Assembly (NCBI GenBank): GCA_047967505.1
Contig: CM106538.1
Strand: one strand, 5' to 3'
Origin: Dipteris shenzhenensis
Lineage: Eukaryota; Polypodiophyta; Polypodiopsida; Gleicheniales
Length of the DNA: 64,000 nucleotides
Shown here: piece after piece, positions 1 through 13,004 of the stretch
Layout: each line of letters opens with the position of its first letter
Position numbering within the stretch: the first letter of the stretch is position 1
Notes under the pieces: generated by a model
The model's database searches: none
Told to the model about the DNA's origin: nothing
What the model saw: only the letters and a program-made list of their open reading frames with translations
Made by a program: the position numbers and the translations under genes

Positions 1-1747
1 CAAGTGCTCTCAAAACATCCCTTGTCTTCCTTACTCTAGGTGTAACAATAGAAGGAATACCCAACTCATCATCCAGGCTCGGTTCTGAGCCACTGGATTC
101 ACCATCTACATAAGAGTGACTTGCATTCACATCAACCGTGGGCTGATCCACTTTCTCTTTTCCCTTTTGTGATACTTGCATACCACTATCTGGATTGCTT
201 TGAGAAGATTCTCCTCATCTCAGTCTGCCTATCCATGGTGAAGTATGTGAACCACTGCTAGAGGACACTACATGTCCACTAATATTTTATGATTGCTGCT
301 ATGAATTCTGTGTAGCATTACCATTTTGTGTATCTACATCATCAATCACATTTTATTGGTTTATTCTAGCTACTCATCTCATGAAAGACAACATCTCTGC
401 TCACTGTAAACTTATGAGTAGAAGGGTTATAACATCTATACCCTTTCTGCTACAGAGAATAACCAATAAAGATGCACTTCTCAGCTTTTGGATCCAACTT
501 GGTTCTCAACTCATCTAGCACATGAACATAGGCAATTCAACCAAAAACTTTCAAATGAGAAATATCTGGTTTCCTACCAGTATACCTCTCCTCTGGCATC
601 ATGCCATGTATTGCTGTAGTGGGAGTCATGTTCATTATGTAGAGTGCTGTAGCAACTGCTTCAGCCCAATAATAATATGGGTGGACTTTTTCATTGACCA
701 TGGCACAAGATACCTCTCCAATATGCCTATTTTTCCTTTCTACAAGTCCATTTTGCTGTGGAGTATGACTGCATGAATACTGCTGCTTTATGCCATGCTC
801 CTGCAGGAACCTTGCAAACTTATTTGAGACGTACTCTCCCCCTCCATCTGACCTTAGGCATTTTATTTGTAGGCCTATTTCTTTCTCAACCATAGCTTTT
901 AAAGATTTGAAATACCCAAACACCTCACTTTTCTTTTTCATAAAATACACCCAAACTTTTCTATTGTAGTCATTAATAAAAGTGACAAAATAATAGCCTC
1001 CAATAGATGCAACTTTAGTAGTCCACACATCAGAGTGGATTAATTCCAATGGCCTCTTACTCTCTTGAACATGTCTAGGAAATGGTTTCCTTACCTATTT
1101 TCCAAATTGATAGGCTTCACATACCTTATGCATTTTTGCAACCTTGAACTTAGGCAATCCTGCAATGATATTTTGGACCTGCATTAATTTAAGTCGATGT
1201 ACATTAACATGACCAATGCATTTATGCCAGATATCAATATCTACAAGTACACCGGTTCCATGTGCAAACATTGCTGCACTCAATTCAGGCATGTCCGCAT
1301 CCAACATAAACATATTGCCCTTCTTCTTCCCTTTTGCTATCAAGCAACCTTTATATTTCATATCCTCAACAAAGCATCCATGAGGATTAAAGCTAACTTG
1401 CAAGTCCCGCTCAACCATTTGACCAATAGAAACTAGGTTCTTGGTGGTATTCGAGACATGCAATACATCAGACATGTATTTCTTTTTCCCATCTTGCATA
1501 AACAAAGGAATTTTACCAATCTACACAATAGGATGTGCAGTATCATTACGGTCTCCACAAATCTTGGTCTTTCCATTTTCCTTGCATCCTGCATCCATTC
1601 TGCATGACCTGTCATGTGGTTTGATGTACTTGATTCGACATACCACACATCATTGCTTTCTTCTACACTTGTCACAGAGTTGGTCATTTGCTGCACCATA
1701 AACAAATTCTTATTTCTGTCATCACCTTGTCTACTAGAGGATGCATA
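1..1747 (-). pseudogene. Copia A: decayed pol fragment (GAG-pre-integrase, integrase, linker)
   Basis: Minus-strand fragment of a Ty1/copia polyprotein. Reading leftwards it shows the end of GAG (GNYASSSRQGDDRN), the protease-like stretch (WYVESSTSNHMTGH, so the catalytic DSG has become ESS), the GAG-pre-integrase zinc region with HKCIGHVN, then an integrase core at 537-1049 with the IHSDVWTT and LRSDGGGEY motifs and NGLVERKNRH. The linker before the reverse transcriptase (GIPSIVTP-like) reaches the left edge, so the rest lies outside the window. Several in-frame stops and frame changes (for example between the 1095-1505 and 1433-1843 frames) make it non-functional. It belongs to the same family as copia C, D and E. 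Its GAG half continues at 3311 beyond the MULE-like insertion. Confidence 0.9.
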
Positions 1748-1756
1748 ATTGCCTTG

Positions 1757-3301
1757 GAGGCAGTCAATAGAGCGAGCGAGAAAAAGCGAGCAAGCCCAAA
1801 AAAGCGAGCGACAATTAGTTGAAGTGATTGGAAAATCAAGCAAGCAAAGAAAGAATCTAAGTTTTTGATAAGATAATTGCTTGAAGTATAAAGTATTAAA
1901 AAGAGTGGTTATGTGTCACATTTCTTGAAATTGAGTAGTCTAAAGTTAAGGACTATTTTAACATAACCCAATTTGGGTTTGGCAATTATCCTGGGGGGGC
2001 ACTCATAAACATGTAACATACCACTTTTGTGCATAGAGGGGTATTTTTTAGTGGGGGGACTTACATGTTGTTTGTGTGCATGAGCGGATTTATAAAATAG
2101 CAACTTAATGTAATTTATACATGACAAAATGTAAATTGCAAGAATAGGGGAAATTTTTAATACATGCTTGCTTGCACATGCTTTATGGGTTTATGAAGAG
2201 TGATCCCCAGAGTGTAATTAAAAAATAGAGGATTTTAAGTTTTGGTTTTTTTTTTGCCAAAATAGATAGTGTCTTCTCGCTCCCCATTATGGGAAACCTT
2301 GCTTTAAACTTGGTGCAAAAAATTGGACGGAATTTCACAAAATTCATATTCTGATGTACATAATTTTCTTAGATGGTGCAAAAAGGCATGATATTGATCT
2401 AAATCATGCCTTGTCATTTTATTTGATATGTAACATTATGCCATTTATATTTGACAATAAAAAGATGTAGGGATGTTAAAAACTCATCTTTTGGGCCAAA
2501 AAAATCATATGTTGACATCTTGCAAAAATACAAGGATGTGAAAATGTCCTCTTTTGGGCCAAAATAGGGAGCGTGTTAACACACTCCCTGTTTTGGCCCA
2601 AAAGGGGACATGTTAACGCTCTCCCTATTTTGGCCCAAAAGAGGACATTTTCACATCCTTGTATCTTTTGCTTTACAAGTCCAAATAGGGTCATATTACA
2701 TATCAAATCAAATGGCAAGGCATACTTTAGATGATTATCATGTCCTTGTGCACCATCTAGTAAAATTTAATGCACCAAAATATGAATTTGTGGTTAATTT
2801 GTTGCATTGATTAGATTAGTGGGAGGCAAGAATAAATCATTAGGGAATGATATTTTTCCAGTAACAAAGAAACATGGGTTTCATTCCAAGAGTGAACAGA
2901 GTTAAAAAAGCTAAGCATTTACATATGCATGGAATCTAGACTAATCCAAATAAGGAGTCCTTGGAAACAGCCCACCTGTGTGGAAGGTTGCATTGATGAT
3001 CTCAATTACTCTAGTGGAAAGAGAGAACTTGATTGCAGTTACTGTAGGGTTTGTCTTTAATACAAACAATGAATTGGAAATTGAACATACAAACTATCTC
3101 ATGGATGATGTGAAATTAGTGTTAGTGACTCAGAAAGTTATATGCATATTTATTCTTTTAGCATTGAGGAAACATATGGACTTTTGAATAAGTTATTATT
3201 TTTTGCTACTAAAATGGGGGATTTATAAATCTTTCATTGTTTTTTATTGCTCGCTTTTTTTGGCTTCCTCGCTTTTTGTCACTCGCCTTTTGGTAATCCT
3301 C
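1757..3301. mobile_element. MULE-like non-autonomous DNA transposon inserted in copia A
   Basis: This 1545-bp block interrupts the copia A GAG frame exactly. It is bordered by a 9-bp target duplication, ATTGCCTTG at 1748-1756 and ATTGCGTTG at 3302-3310 (one mismatch). Its two ends form an imperfect inverted repeat of about 55 bp starting GAGG and containing AAAAAGCGAG and AAAAAAGCGAGC in both arms. A 9-bp duplication with long inverted repeats is typical of Mutator-like elements. No transposase frame is visible; the small frames inside are not convincing. The superfamily is inferred from duplication length; the insertion itself is seen directly. Confidence 0.75.
2334..2812. repeat. Large imperfect palindrome inside the MULE-like element
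   Basis: The centre (2530-2662) is a long inverted repeat: the left arm from ACAAGGATGTGAAAATG and the right arm ending CATTTTCACATCCTTGT. It includes three alternating copies of a module CTCCCTATTTTGGCCCAAAA. Weaker pairing extends outwards: GATATGTAACATTATG at about 2427 against CATATTACATATC at about 2691, and ATGGTGCA at 2373 against TGCACCATCTA at 2749. RNA read through it would be strongly double stranded. Confidence 0.8.
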
Positions 3302-3310
3302 ATTGCGTTG

Positions 3311-3934
3311 CTGCAATTTTCTAGTCATGATGTCATTCTGCTTTTTATAGTAGCCTTTAGCCATATGACCCATTTTACCACAATAGTAGCATTCAACATT
3401 GCTATTTGCATTTTGGCCTCTCTGCCATCCACCACAACCTCTTTGGCTCCCCCTACCTCTAAAGTTACACGTCCTCCTCCATAGGACTGGTTTTCTTGAA
3501 TTTGCTGCATATTTTGATTTCTACCATGGCCTCCAGATCGGCTTGATCTACCTCTGCCTCTACCTTTCCTAGCATTTGAGTAGAAGACAGTTTCTCTTGA
3601 AGTTCCTCTTAAAGAAGACGCACCACCATTTCTCTGCTCTTCAAAAATTAGAAGAGCAATCAACTCCTCAAAATCAGGAAATTTTTCACAGATAGCATTG
3701 GATGTCCGGAATTGTGCATAATCCTTTCCTAGAAAATTTAGGGGCACAGAAACTAGATCATCATCTTCCACTGGCAACCCAATGGAAGCAAGTGCATCTG
3801 CAATCTTCTTCACCTTCATGTGGTAGTCATTGATGCTCATATTCTCTCTCTACACATTATACAACTCTTGCTTGAGTTGCATTTTCCTGGCTTGCGTATT
3901 TGTGCTATACATTTTTGTCAAAGTATCCCATGCT
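3311..3934 (-). pseudogene. Copia A: GAG fragment
   Basis: Continuation of copia A upstream of the MULE-like insertion. The 171-aa frame at 3325-3840 begins MSINDYHMKVKKIADAL and carries the UBN2-type GAG signature LGKDYAQFRTS and the Arg/Gly-rich tail before the zinc knuckle. The knuckle itself is out of frame. Upstream codons down to about 3860 are recognisable (KMQLKQELYNV) but contain a stop. Homology stops abruptly at 3933, where the LTR of copia B begins, so the N-terminal GAG, primer site and 5' LTR of copia A are missing. Confidence 0.85.
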
Positions 3935-4104
3935 TGAGAGTGTTCTCAACGAAAGCAAGAACGGAAGAGGGAGAGAGAGATACAAAGAGCCACACAAGTT
4001 TTGGTGGGTGCAGAACACCCTAATCTTCTTTTTCATTCATTTATATATGTGTTTGAGTATTGTACATAACTGGGGTAAAGGCACAGTGACCTTTAACCCC
4101 CACA
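3935..4104 (-). repeat. Copia B: 3' LTR
   Basis: Starts TGAGAGTG at the point where copia A homology ends, and ends CCCCACA next to CTCCCAC, whose complement is a purine tract (GTGGGAGG) as expected just upstream of a 3' LTR. It is short (170 bp). No matching 5' LTR is present on the right, so the element is 5'-truncated and no target duplication can be checked. Confidence 0.65.
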
Positions 4105-4149
4105 ACCTCCCACTTAAAGGACAATTTGTCTTTAAGGGAGAACAACTAG

Positions 4150-7135
4150 TGAGCATACTATCCTATGCCCATCAATACACGACAATACTCAAATTGTTGA
4201 CTAGGTAGACTCTTCGTCAGCATATCTGTAGGGTTATCATCTGTATGAACCTTGACAAGCTCTATGCACTTGTCCTCAAGTACCTCCCTGATGAAATGGT
4301 ACCTAACCTAAGTGTGTTTGGTCTGTGCATGAAAGACCGGATTCTCTGCTAGCTGAATAGCACTCATGGAATCACTATCCAATGTCGGTACACCTGTATG
4401 AATCCCCAAATCTCCCACTAGCCGATCAAGCCATATAGCCTCCTTGCAACCCTCTATGGTTGCAACATACTCAGCCTCTGTGGTAGACAAAGCAATGCAC
4501 TTTTGTGCGCAAGACATCCACAACACTGCACCACCTGCAAAGGTGAACACATAACCAGAAGTACTATCCACATGCCTTGCATAGTCTGAATCTGTGTACC
4601 CAAGTACATGCATGTCTCCTTTACCAAAGCAGATGCACATCTCCTTGGTACCCTTCATGTACCTCATGATGCACTTAACTGCCTCCCAATGCCTCTTTCC
4701 TAGATTAGCCATATACCGGCTAACAACTCCCACTACAAATGCAATGTCTAGTCTAGTAGCTATCATAGCATACATAAGAATCCCAACCGCTAATGCATAA
4801 GGAACCTTGGCCATCATGGCCCTCTCCTCATCTGATTTGGGACTACCTCTATGACTCAGTTTCACATATGGAGGCGATGGAGTACTCACTGCCTTCCCCC
4901 CCTCCATATGGAAATGCTGCAATACTTTTGTAACATACTCTTGTGAAAGCCAAAGGAGTTTCCTACTCCGATCACGCGTGATGCACATACCAAGAATATG
5001 ACCTGCAAGTCCCAAATCCTTCATATCAAAGGCCTCATGCAACTTGGCCTTTAATGCATCTAGCTCATAAGTATTCTTGCTAGCCAATAGCATATCATCC
5101 ACATATAGTGCCACGATTATCAGGCTATTATCCTTAGCTCTTTTGGTGTAGAGGCAGTGATCAATTTCACTCCTTCTAAAACCTTGGGACCAAATGAAAG
5201 CATCAAACTTCTGATACCATTCTCTAGGTGCTTCCTTAAGACCATAGAGACTCTTCTTCAGCTTGCAAACTAAATGCTCTTTGCCCTTTTCTTCGAAGCC
5301 TTTCGACTGCACCATGTAAATTTCCTCATGCAGATCCCCATGTAAGAAAGTTGTCTTGACATCCATCTGCATAAGCTCCATATCCTTTTTTACCACTAGT
5401 CCAAGCATGCATGTAAGTGTGGTCATCTTCACAATTGGAGAGAATATCTCATCAAAGTCCACACCCTTCTCTTGCTTGAACCCTTTAGCGACCAAATGGG
5501 CCTTGTACCTAGGCACATCACCACCTGTGACCTTCATCTTGTAGACCCATTTACATGGAAATGCTTTCTTTCCATGTGGCAAAAAAACCAAGTCCCAAGT
5601 ATTATTCTTCATAAGTGAACTCATCTCTGATTGCATAGCATACTCCCACTTGCATTGATCCGCGCACATCATAGCCTCTCTATAGCAAGAAGGCTCCCCA
5701 CAATCAGTAAGCATCACATAGTCTACCCCTGGAACAAACCTATCAGGTAGTCTAGACACTCTAGATGATCTTCTCAAGGGCATTTCAGCTTGCTGTCCCA
5801 CCTCCATATCAGCCACATTTGGCTCATCATTTCCACCAATAGATGATCCATCATGTACCCTTGATTGTATACCTGTGGGAGTGCTTGGTGGTACCATTTC
5901 TTGCACATTTGGTGCATGGACAGCTTGCTGTCTATCAACATATGCAGGTGGATTCACATCCTGGAAAGTGATTCTCCTCATTTCCACATCCCTCATGGGT
6001 GCCTTATGCATCTTCTTCTTATTGAAGACTACATCTTGGCTGCGTATGATCTTCTTTGCTTCCAGATCCCAGAGACGATAGCCCATCTCTCCACTTTCAC
6101 CATAACCCATAAAAATGCATTTCCTAGACTTAGGATCTAGCTTCTTTTGAAGCTCTTTTGGCACATGTGCATATGCCTCACACCCAAATATACACAAATG
6201 AGAGTAAGAGGGCTTCTTGCCACTCCATGCCTCTTCAGGAATATCACCATTCAAACTCTTACTAGGTGACCTATTGATCACATGCACTGTAGTCTTCATT
6301 GCCTCAGCCCAAAAACCACCAGAAAGATTTGCACTAGAAAGCATGCATTGCAACCTTTCTTGAAAAGTACGGTTCATCTTTTCTGCAAGTGGATTTTGTT
6401 CTGGAGTACGAGGGGATGTGAGCTCCCTCTTAATCCCACGTGTATCACAGAAATGCTGAAAGTCATGAGAGAGATACTCTCCACCATTGTCAATCCATAG
6501 GCATTTAAGCGTTCTACCTGACTGATTCTCAACCAAGGCCAGCCATTTCTGAAATACCTGGAACACATCACTCTTCTGAGCTATGGCATAAGCCCACACT
6601 TTCCTAGTTGCATCATCAATGAATGTCAGATAGTATTGAGCCCTGCCTAATGACTGTGTAGGCATGGGACCACATACGTATGAATGCACCAAATCAAGCT
6701 TTTTCTTTCCCCTTATTTTATGGGCTCCTTCCCATAGAGACAATGCTCAAAAAATTCAAAATTAGAGAAACTCAAATGCGGTACATAACCAAAATGGCAT
6801 AAGAGTTTCATCCCATTTTGGCTCATATGGCCCAACTGGCAATGCCATAAAGAAGTGCTTGGCTGCTCAGTTATTGCAACAACATGATCAAATACCCCTA
6901 ATACATGTAAGGGATACAAAGTCCCACACTTGGCACCCCTGGCCAAAAGCATAGAGCCCTTCTGAATTTTCCAACTCTGAAAGCCAAAAGTGGTGTGAAA
7001 ACGAGCATCATCTAGCTGACCCACAGAAATAAGACTCTTGGTCAACTTAAGCACGTCTGACATGTTTCAAAAAAAATGCAGACCCATTTGCAAAAGAAAA
7101 CTTTATGTCACCTGCTCCCATTATGTCACATAAGG
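4150..7135 (-). pseudogene. Copia B: nearly complete pol (GAG-pre-IN, integrase, RT, RNase H)
   Basis: The largest open frame in the left third is 811 codons at 4308-6743; an upstream piece is at 6713-7063. In order: GAG-pre-integrase (WHCQLGHMSQNGMK), integrase core with LDLVHSYVCG, WIDNGGEYL and a degenerated AEKMNRT for the usual AERKNRT, the RT with YVDDMLL, and RNase H with GYTDSDYA and STTEAEYVA. The frame ends at KHT, where the normal sequence runs on into a short C-terminus; recognisable codons continue to about 4150. The family differs from copia A/C/D/E/F (different linker and short LTR). GAG, protease, primer site and 5' LTR are missing beyond about 7135. The intact YVDD box and long open frame suggest decay is more recent than for copia A. 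Confidence 0.9.
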
Positions 7136-7189
7136 GGGAAAATGGACCTTTTTTGGGGGGGAGCCTTGGTCTTAAGGTTTGGTGTGAAT

Positions 7190-7530
7190 GGGCTTTAAGT
7201 CTAACTGAGGGATAGTAACTGACCTAGCTCAGTTGACCTAATTAGCTCAGTTACTTTAACTAACCGAACTGTCGAGAGTTAGATGCTTAACAATTAATCT
7301 AACCTAACCTAGTTATGGTTTAAACTGACTGCAGCTAACTAAACTGACCACAGTTAGTTGAACTAATTGTAGTACAATTAAACTAACCTAACTCTATAGT
7401 TAGTCTAACTAACACACAGCTAAACTAACCTAACTGCAAGTAACTAACCTAAAGTTAACCTAACTAACCAAGGTAAAGCTAACCTAACCTAGGTTAAAGT
7501 AACCTAACTAGTTCTATGGTTAGGTTAGGT
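7190..7530. repeat. Degenerate TAACCTAAC-type repeat tract
   Basis: About 340 bp made mostly of variants of CTAACCTAAC, AACTAACC and AGTTAACC. Copies are irregular and diverged, with no constant period. It is not the plant telomere repeat (TTTAGGG). It separates the broken 5' end of copia B from the purine-rich block. No gene is visible. Confidence 0.7.
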
Positions 7531-7586
7531 TGTTTAAAAAAAAAGGGGGGGGGGGGTCACGCGGCGGTGAGTGGTGACCTAAGGGG

Positions 7587-8797
<1,211 letters not shown>

Positions 8798-9457
8798 AAC
8801 TTGACGGATGGAAAACTTTGATAAAAATCCAAAGGGGGGAAGAGATGGTCACCTGAACACTCTCCAAGTCTTTCTCAATGTAATGGGATTGTTGAAGACT
8901 AATGGATGGTGGGTGGATGGCTAGGTTATCATTGAGAGATGGGCTCAAATTAACTCACCGTGTGAGGATGGGAGTAGGGTGGTGGTTGATGGAGAGGGAG
9001 GAGTGTCTTGCATAGGGCTCGGAATGGGGAAGAGGATGGAGGCAAGATGTGAAAGATGAACAATGAGGGGGTGAAGTGGGTTTTTATAGGAAATAGGTAT
9101 AGGTTTGGGGTTAAACCCTAAACTCTTCCGGAGTCATAACTTTTCATGGTTAGCTCGGTTTGCTCTTTTGCAAAAAGGTGAAATGATCGAAATTGCAAGC
9201 ACTACGCATTCGTATCCACCACCTAGCTTGATTTGTTTATCAAGTGGCTTCTTTTTAAGAAATAAAAAAAATTTCTTAAGGTAGTAACCCAAGGTTGATG
9301 CTTGGGGTTGATATGTTTGGCTAGAGTTGGAAAAAAATTGAATCTCCTTGCCCTTGAGTGGTATGTACATGGATTTCATAGTAGTTTGTCTTTTACACAT
9401 ATCTGCATATGTTTACTCGTTTCTTGAGATGCTAGTCTCCCTCGCAGCAGCGCCAAA
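8798..9457 (-). mobile_element. Ty3/gypsy copy G1: leader region with primer binding site
   Basis: Closely matches 11305-11963: both contain CTTGACGGATGGAAAAC, the TCTCCAAGT segment, GGGAGTAGGGTGGTGGT and AACCCAAGGTTGATGC. At 9438-9455 lies TCCCTCGCAGCAGCGCCA, whose complement TGGCGCTGCTGCGAGGGA resembles the TGGCGCC-type primer site of many plant gypsy elements, two bases from the LTR. This places the LTR at 9458 as the 5' LTR of a minus-strand element whose body lay to the left and was lost in the purine tract. Confidence 0.75.
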
Positions 9458-10772
9458 TGTTGGCTCTTTCCCACGGCTTCCACGGGAAGAGCAGGGTATG
9501 GGGTTGTCGTTTGTAGTATACGTGTAGCTTAGGACCTCAAGTTGTATTCTAGTGAGAGACATAGGCATTAGTGTGGTAAGCAAACATAGTGCATGCATGT
9601 GTAAAAGGAACGTGTATCATCATGGTTGAGGTAATGAACGCTTTCGCCTTCATTAGGGGTTGCAGGGTTTAGGAGGAGTTTAAGGTTAGAAGGAGGTTCC
9701 AACGTTTAGAAGGAGGTTCCAAAGTTTAGATGGAGGTTCCAAGGTTTAGAAGAAGTTCCAAGGTCAGAAGGAGGATCCAAGGTTTAGGGTAGAGTACATG
9801 GTGAAGAACTCATCTCCCTCATAGATCATGGAGGTTAAGGGTTGAGGAACTAAGGGCTTAGGGAGAGCATGGGAGTGGGAGAGGAAGAAGATGTAAGAGC
9901 ATGGGGGAAGAAAGAGAGAGGAGGAGGAGGGAGGAGGAGGAGAGAGGAGGAGGAGGAGGGAGGAGGAGAAGGGAGGAGGAGGGAGGAGAAGGAGGAGAAG
10001 GGAGGAGGAGGAGGAGGGAGGAGGAGAGGGAGAGGATGAGTTGCAAGGTTGGAGGAGAGGGGAGGAGGAGTTGCAAGGTTAGGACATGCTTTTGGACATG
10101 GAGTGCGAGGAAGCATGGACACTTGAGACAATTGCTTGAATACCAAAGTAGAACTCAACACAATGTCCCAAAGGGTGTCGGCTTCATTCCATTATGGGTA
10201 TTTATACAAGTTGAAGAGGTTCTCTCTCTGCATGTAGGAATTGTAAGACATTCTCTCTGCATGCAGAACTTGCATATAGAAGTTGCATGTAGAAGTTGCA
10301 AGTTGCATGTAGGAGTTGCATATAGAACTCGCATGTTGCATGTTGCATGTAGGAGTTGCATGTAGAACTCGCATGTAGGAATCACATGTAGAAGTTGCAT
10401 GTAGGAGTTGCATGTAGAACTCACATGTTGCATGTTGCATGTAGGAGTTGGATGTAGAACTCTTATGTAGGAATCACATGTAGAAGTTGCATATAGGAGT
10501 TGCATGTAGGAGTTGCATGTAGAACATGCATGTAGAACTCACATGTAGAACTTGCATGTAGGACTTACATGTAGAAATTGCATGTAGGAGTTGCATGTAG
10601 GAGTTGCATGTAGAATATGCATGTAGGAATCGTATGTAGAATTGCATGTAGAACATGAAAGTTGGATTTCTAAGAGGGATTATTCCTAGCCTTATGCAAG
10701 TACAAGTAGAGCTCTGCTGCTACTCTACATACACATTCTGTACTACCTAAGTCCATGTTGGCATAGAGACAA
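9458..10772 (-). repeat. Gypsy LTR copy 1
   Basis: Begins TGTTGGCTCTTTCC and ends near GGCATAGAGACAAC, matching the starts and ends of the copies at 11964 and 14824. It holds three internal tandem arrays: GGTTCCAAGGTTTAGAAGGA variants (9661-9800), GGA/GGAGGA (about 9905-10035) and TTGCATGTAGGAG/TTGCATGTAGAAC (10238-10655). Its right end is fused directly to a gypsy GAG/protease fragment with no polypurine tract, indicating an internal deletion of pol. Confidence 0.75.
10238..10655. repeat. TTGCATGTAGGAG minisatellite within gypsy LTR copy 1
   Basis: Roughly two dozen tandem variants of a 12-18-bp unit TTGCATGTAGGAG / TTGCATGTAGAAC / CACATGTAGAA. The copy of this LTR at 12780-12895 has only a few units. 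The copy at 15785-16018 has a related but different set (AGAAGTTGTAACACATTC). Minus-strand frames rich in Cys/Tyr/Met across it are translations of the repeat. Confidence 0.85.
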
Positions 10773-11240
10773 CGTATGCCTTATGGATCAAAGGCATAGT
10801 GATATTGTGTATGTCATCTCTCTCACCCATCCGCACAGGGAAATCTTCTATGTCTTCCATAGGTGAAGGGGGATTTGCAAGTTCAATCCAGCCTTTGAAA
10901 CTCTCCCAAAGATTGGGACAATTCAGTAATAGGATTCCAATGGGAATTAACACAGGGCAACTTAGAATGCTAGAGAGTGTGGCTCCTTCAACTTGGTGTG
11001 GTGATACATTATGTTGCGGATTATATCGTTGGAACAGAGGCTCAAGTACAGTATCAAAACTTGGTGGGGCCAAGTTAGGGATTGGATCTTGTGTTTGCTT
11101 CTCAACCTCAAATTGAGCTTGTTTCTTTTGTACCCATTGTTGAAGTGCTTGAAATTGAGCCTTCTCCACCACTACATTCGGGTATGGAGCTTCTTTTATT
11201 TGAGGCTCAGGAGCTGATGTGGATGAGCTTGGCTGCTCAT
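10773..11240 (-). pseudogene. Ty3/gypsy copy G2: GAG to protease-boundary fragment
   Basis: The frame at 10747-11415 encodes the same protein as 20755-21283: shared motifs are CPNLWESFKGWIEL, FQALQQWVQ and PLIHKAY. The sequence stops at IHKAY, just before the protease DGGAG motif seen in the pol-bearing copy, and runs straight into LTR copy 1, so protease, RT and integrase are deleted. It therefore forms, with LTR 11964-13004 and LTR 9458-10772, an LTR-leader-GAG-LTR remnant on the minus strand. Confidence 0.8.
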
Positions 11241-11299
11241 TGGGGGGGGTGGAGGGGAGGGGAAGGGGGGTGGAGGGGAGGGGGATGGAGGGGATGTTG

Positions 11300-11963
11300 G
11301 TGGAGGAAACTTGACGGATGGAAAACTTTGACAAAAATCCAAAGGGAGGAAAAGATGGCCACCTTAACACTCTCCAAGTGTTTCTCGATGTAACAGGATT
11401 GTTGATGGCAAACAATGGGTGGATGGCTAGGTTATTGATGCAACAAGGGCAAAGAAATAACTCACCATGTGAGCATGGGAGTAGGGTGGTGGTCGATGGA
11501 GAGGGAGGAGTGTCTTGCGTAGAGCTCAGAATGGGGAAGACGATGGAGGCTAGATGTGAAAGAAGAAGAATGATGGGTTGGAGTGGATTTTTATAGGAAT
11601 GGGTGTAGGGTCAAGGTCAAACCCTAAACCCTTCTTGGGCCATAACTTTCATGGTTAGCTCGGATTGCTCTTTTGTAAAAAGGTGAAATGATCAAAATTG
11701 CAAGCTCTATGCATTCATGTCCATTACCTAGCCTGATTTGTTTTTCAAGTGGATTATTTTTAAGAATAAATAAAATTTCCTAAGGTAGTAACCCAAGGTT
11801 GATGCTTGGGGTTGATATGTTTGGCTAGAGTTTGGAAAAAAATTTACTCTCCTTGCCCTTGAGTGTTATGTTCATGAAAATTCATAGTAGTTCAGTTTTT
11901 ATACATACTTGCATATGTTTACTCGTTACTTGAGATGCTAGTCTCCTCGACAGCGGTGCCAAA
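11300..11963 (-). mobile_element. Ty3/gypsy copy G2: leader with primer binding site
   Basis: Second copy of the leader described for G1. The primer site complement lies at 11944-11961 (TCCTCGACAGCGGTGCCA), two bases from the LTR start at 11964. It includes the ACTTGACGGATGG start shared with G1 and a stretch of GGGGTGGAGGGG at 11245-11300 marking the GAG proline-rich junction. Confidence 0.75.
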
Positions 11964-13004
11964 TGTTTGCTCTTTCCCATGGCTTCCACAAGAAGAGTAG
12001 GGTATGCTCAGTATGCAAGGTTCTAAGGCTTTTTGTCACCTACAGATATATCGACATTGTCATTTGTAGTATAAGTGTAACCTACGACCTTGAGTTGTAT
12101 TCCGATGTACATTTAAGTGGGGGAAGCAAACATACTACAAGCATGTGTGAAAGAAACATGCATCATCTTGGTTGGGGTAATGAAGGCTTTTGCCTTCATT
12201 GGGGGTTGAGGGGTTTAGGAGGAGTTTAAGGGTTAGAGAAAGGTTAAGGGTTTAAAAGGAGGTTCTAAGGTTCAGAGAGAGGTTTGAGAGTTTAGAAGAG
12301 GTTCAAGGGTTAGAAGGAGAATCCAAGGTTCAGGGTAGAGTACATGGTGGAGAACTCATCTCCCTCATAGATCATGGAGGTTAGGGGAGGAACTAAGGGT
12401 TTAGGGGGAGCATAGGAGTGGGAGAGGAAGAAGATGTAAGAGCACGGGGGGAAAGGAGAGAGAGAAGAAGGGAGGAGGAGGGAGGAGGAGGGAGCAAGAC
12501 GAAGGAGGATGAGGATGAGGAGGAGGAGGGAGGAGGAGAAGGGAGGAGGAGGAGGAGGGGGGAGGAGGACAGAGAGAGAGGATGGTTTGCAATGTTGGAG
12601 GAGAGGGTAGAAGGAGTTGCAAGGTTAGGACATGGTTTTGTATGTGGAGTGCAAGGAATACCATAGAACTCAACACAACGCCCCAAAGAGTGTGGGCTTC
12701 ATTCCATTATGGGGTATTTACACAAGTTGAAGAGCTTCTCTCTCTAGATGTAGGAATTGTAAGACATTCTTTCTCTACATATAGAGCTTGCATATGGAAG
12801 TTGCATGTAGGAGTTGCATGTAGAACTTGCATGATGCATGTTGCATGTTGTATGTAGGAGTTGAATATTGACTTGCATGTAGAACATGCATGTTGAGGAT
12901 TCCTAACAGAGGTTATTCCTAGCCTTATGCAAGTATAAGCAAAGCTTTGCTGCTACTCTACACACACCTTTTGTACTGACTAAGTCCATGTTGGCAGAGA
13001 GACA
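11964..13004 (-). repeat. Gypsy LTR copy 2
   Basis: Starts TGTTTGCTCTTTCCC (one change from copy 1) and ends GGCAGAGAGACA. It contains the GGTTAGAAGGAG tandem motif (12225-12330), a GGA/GGAGGAGGA tract (about 12465-12570) and a short TGCATGTAGGAG set (12780-12895). Acts as the 5' LTR of G2, given the adjacent primer site at 11944-11961. Confidence 0.75.

Noticed and set aside
2978-3484. Short plus-strand frames in the MULE-like element and copia A
   Set aside because: No domain; partly antisense to GAG and partly inverted-repeat sequence.
7190-7530. Telomere array
   Set aside because: The unit is not TTTAGGG or a close variant and is not regular.
10155-10656. Cys/Tyr/Met-rich frames that look like small secreted peptides
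   Set aside because: They are translations of the TTGCATGTAGGAG minisatellite in the gypsy LTR.
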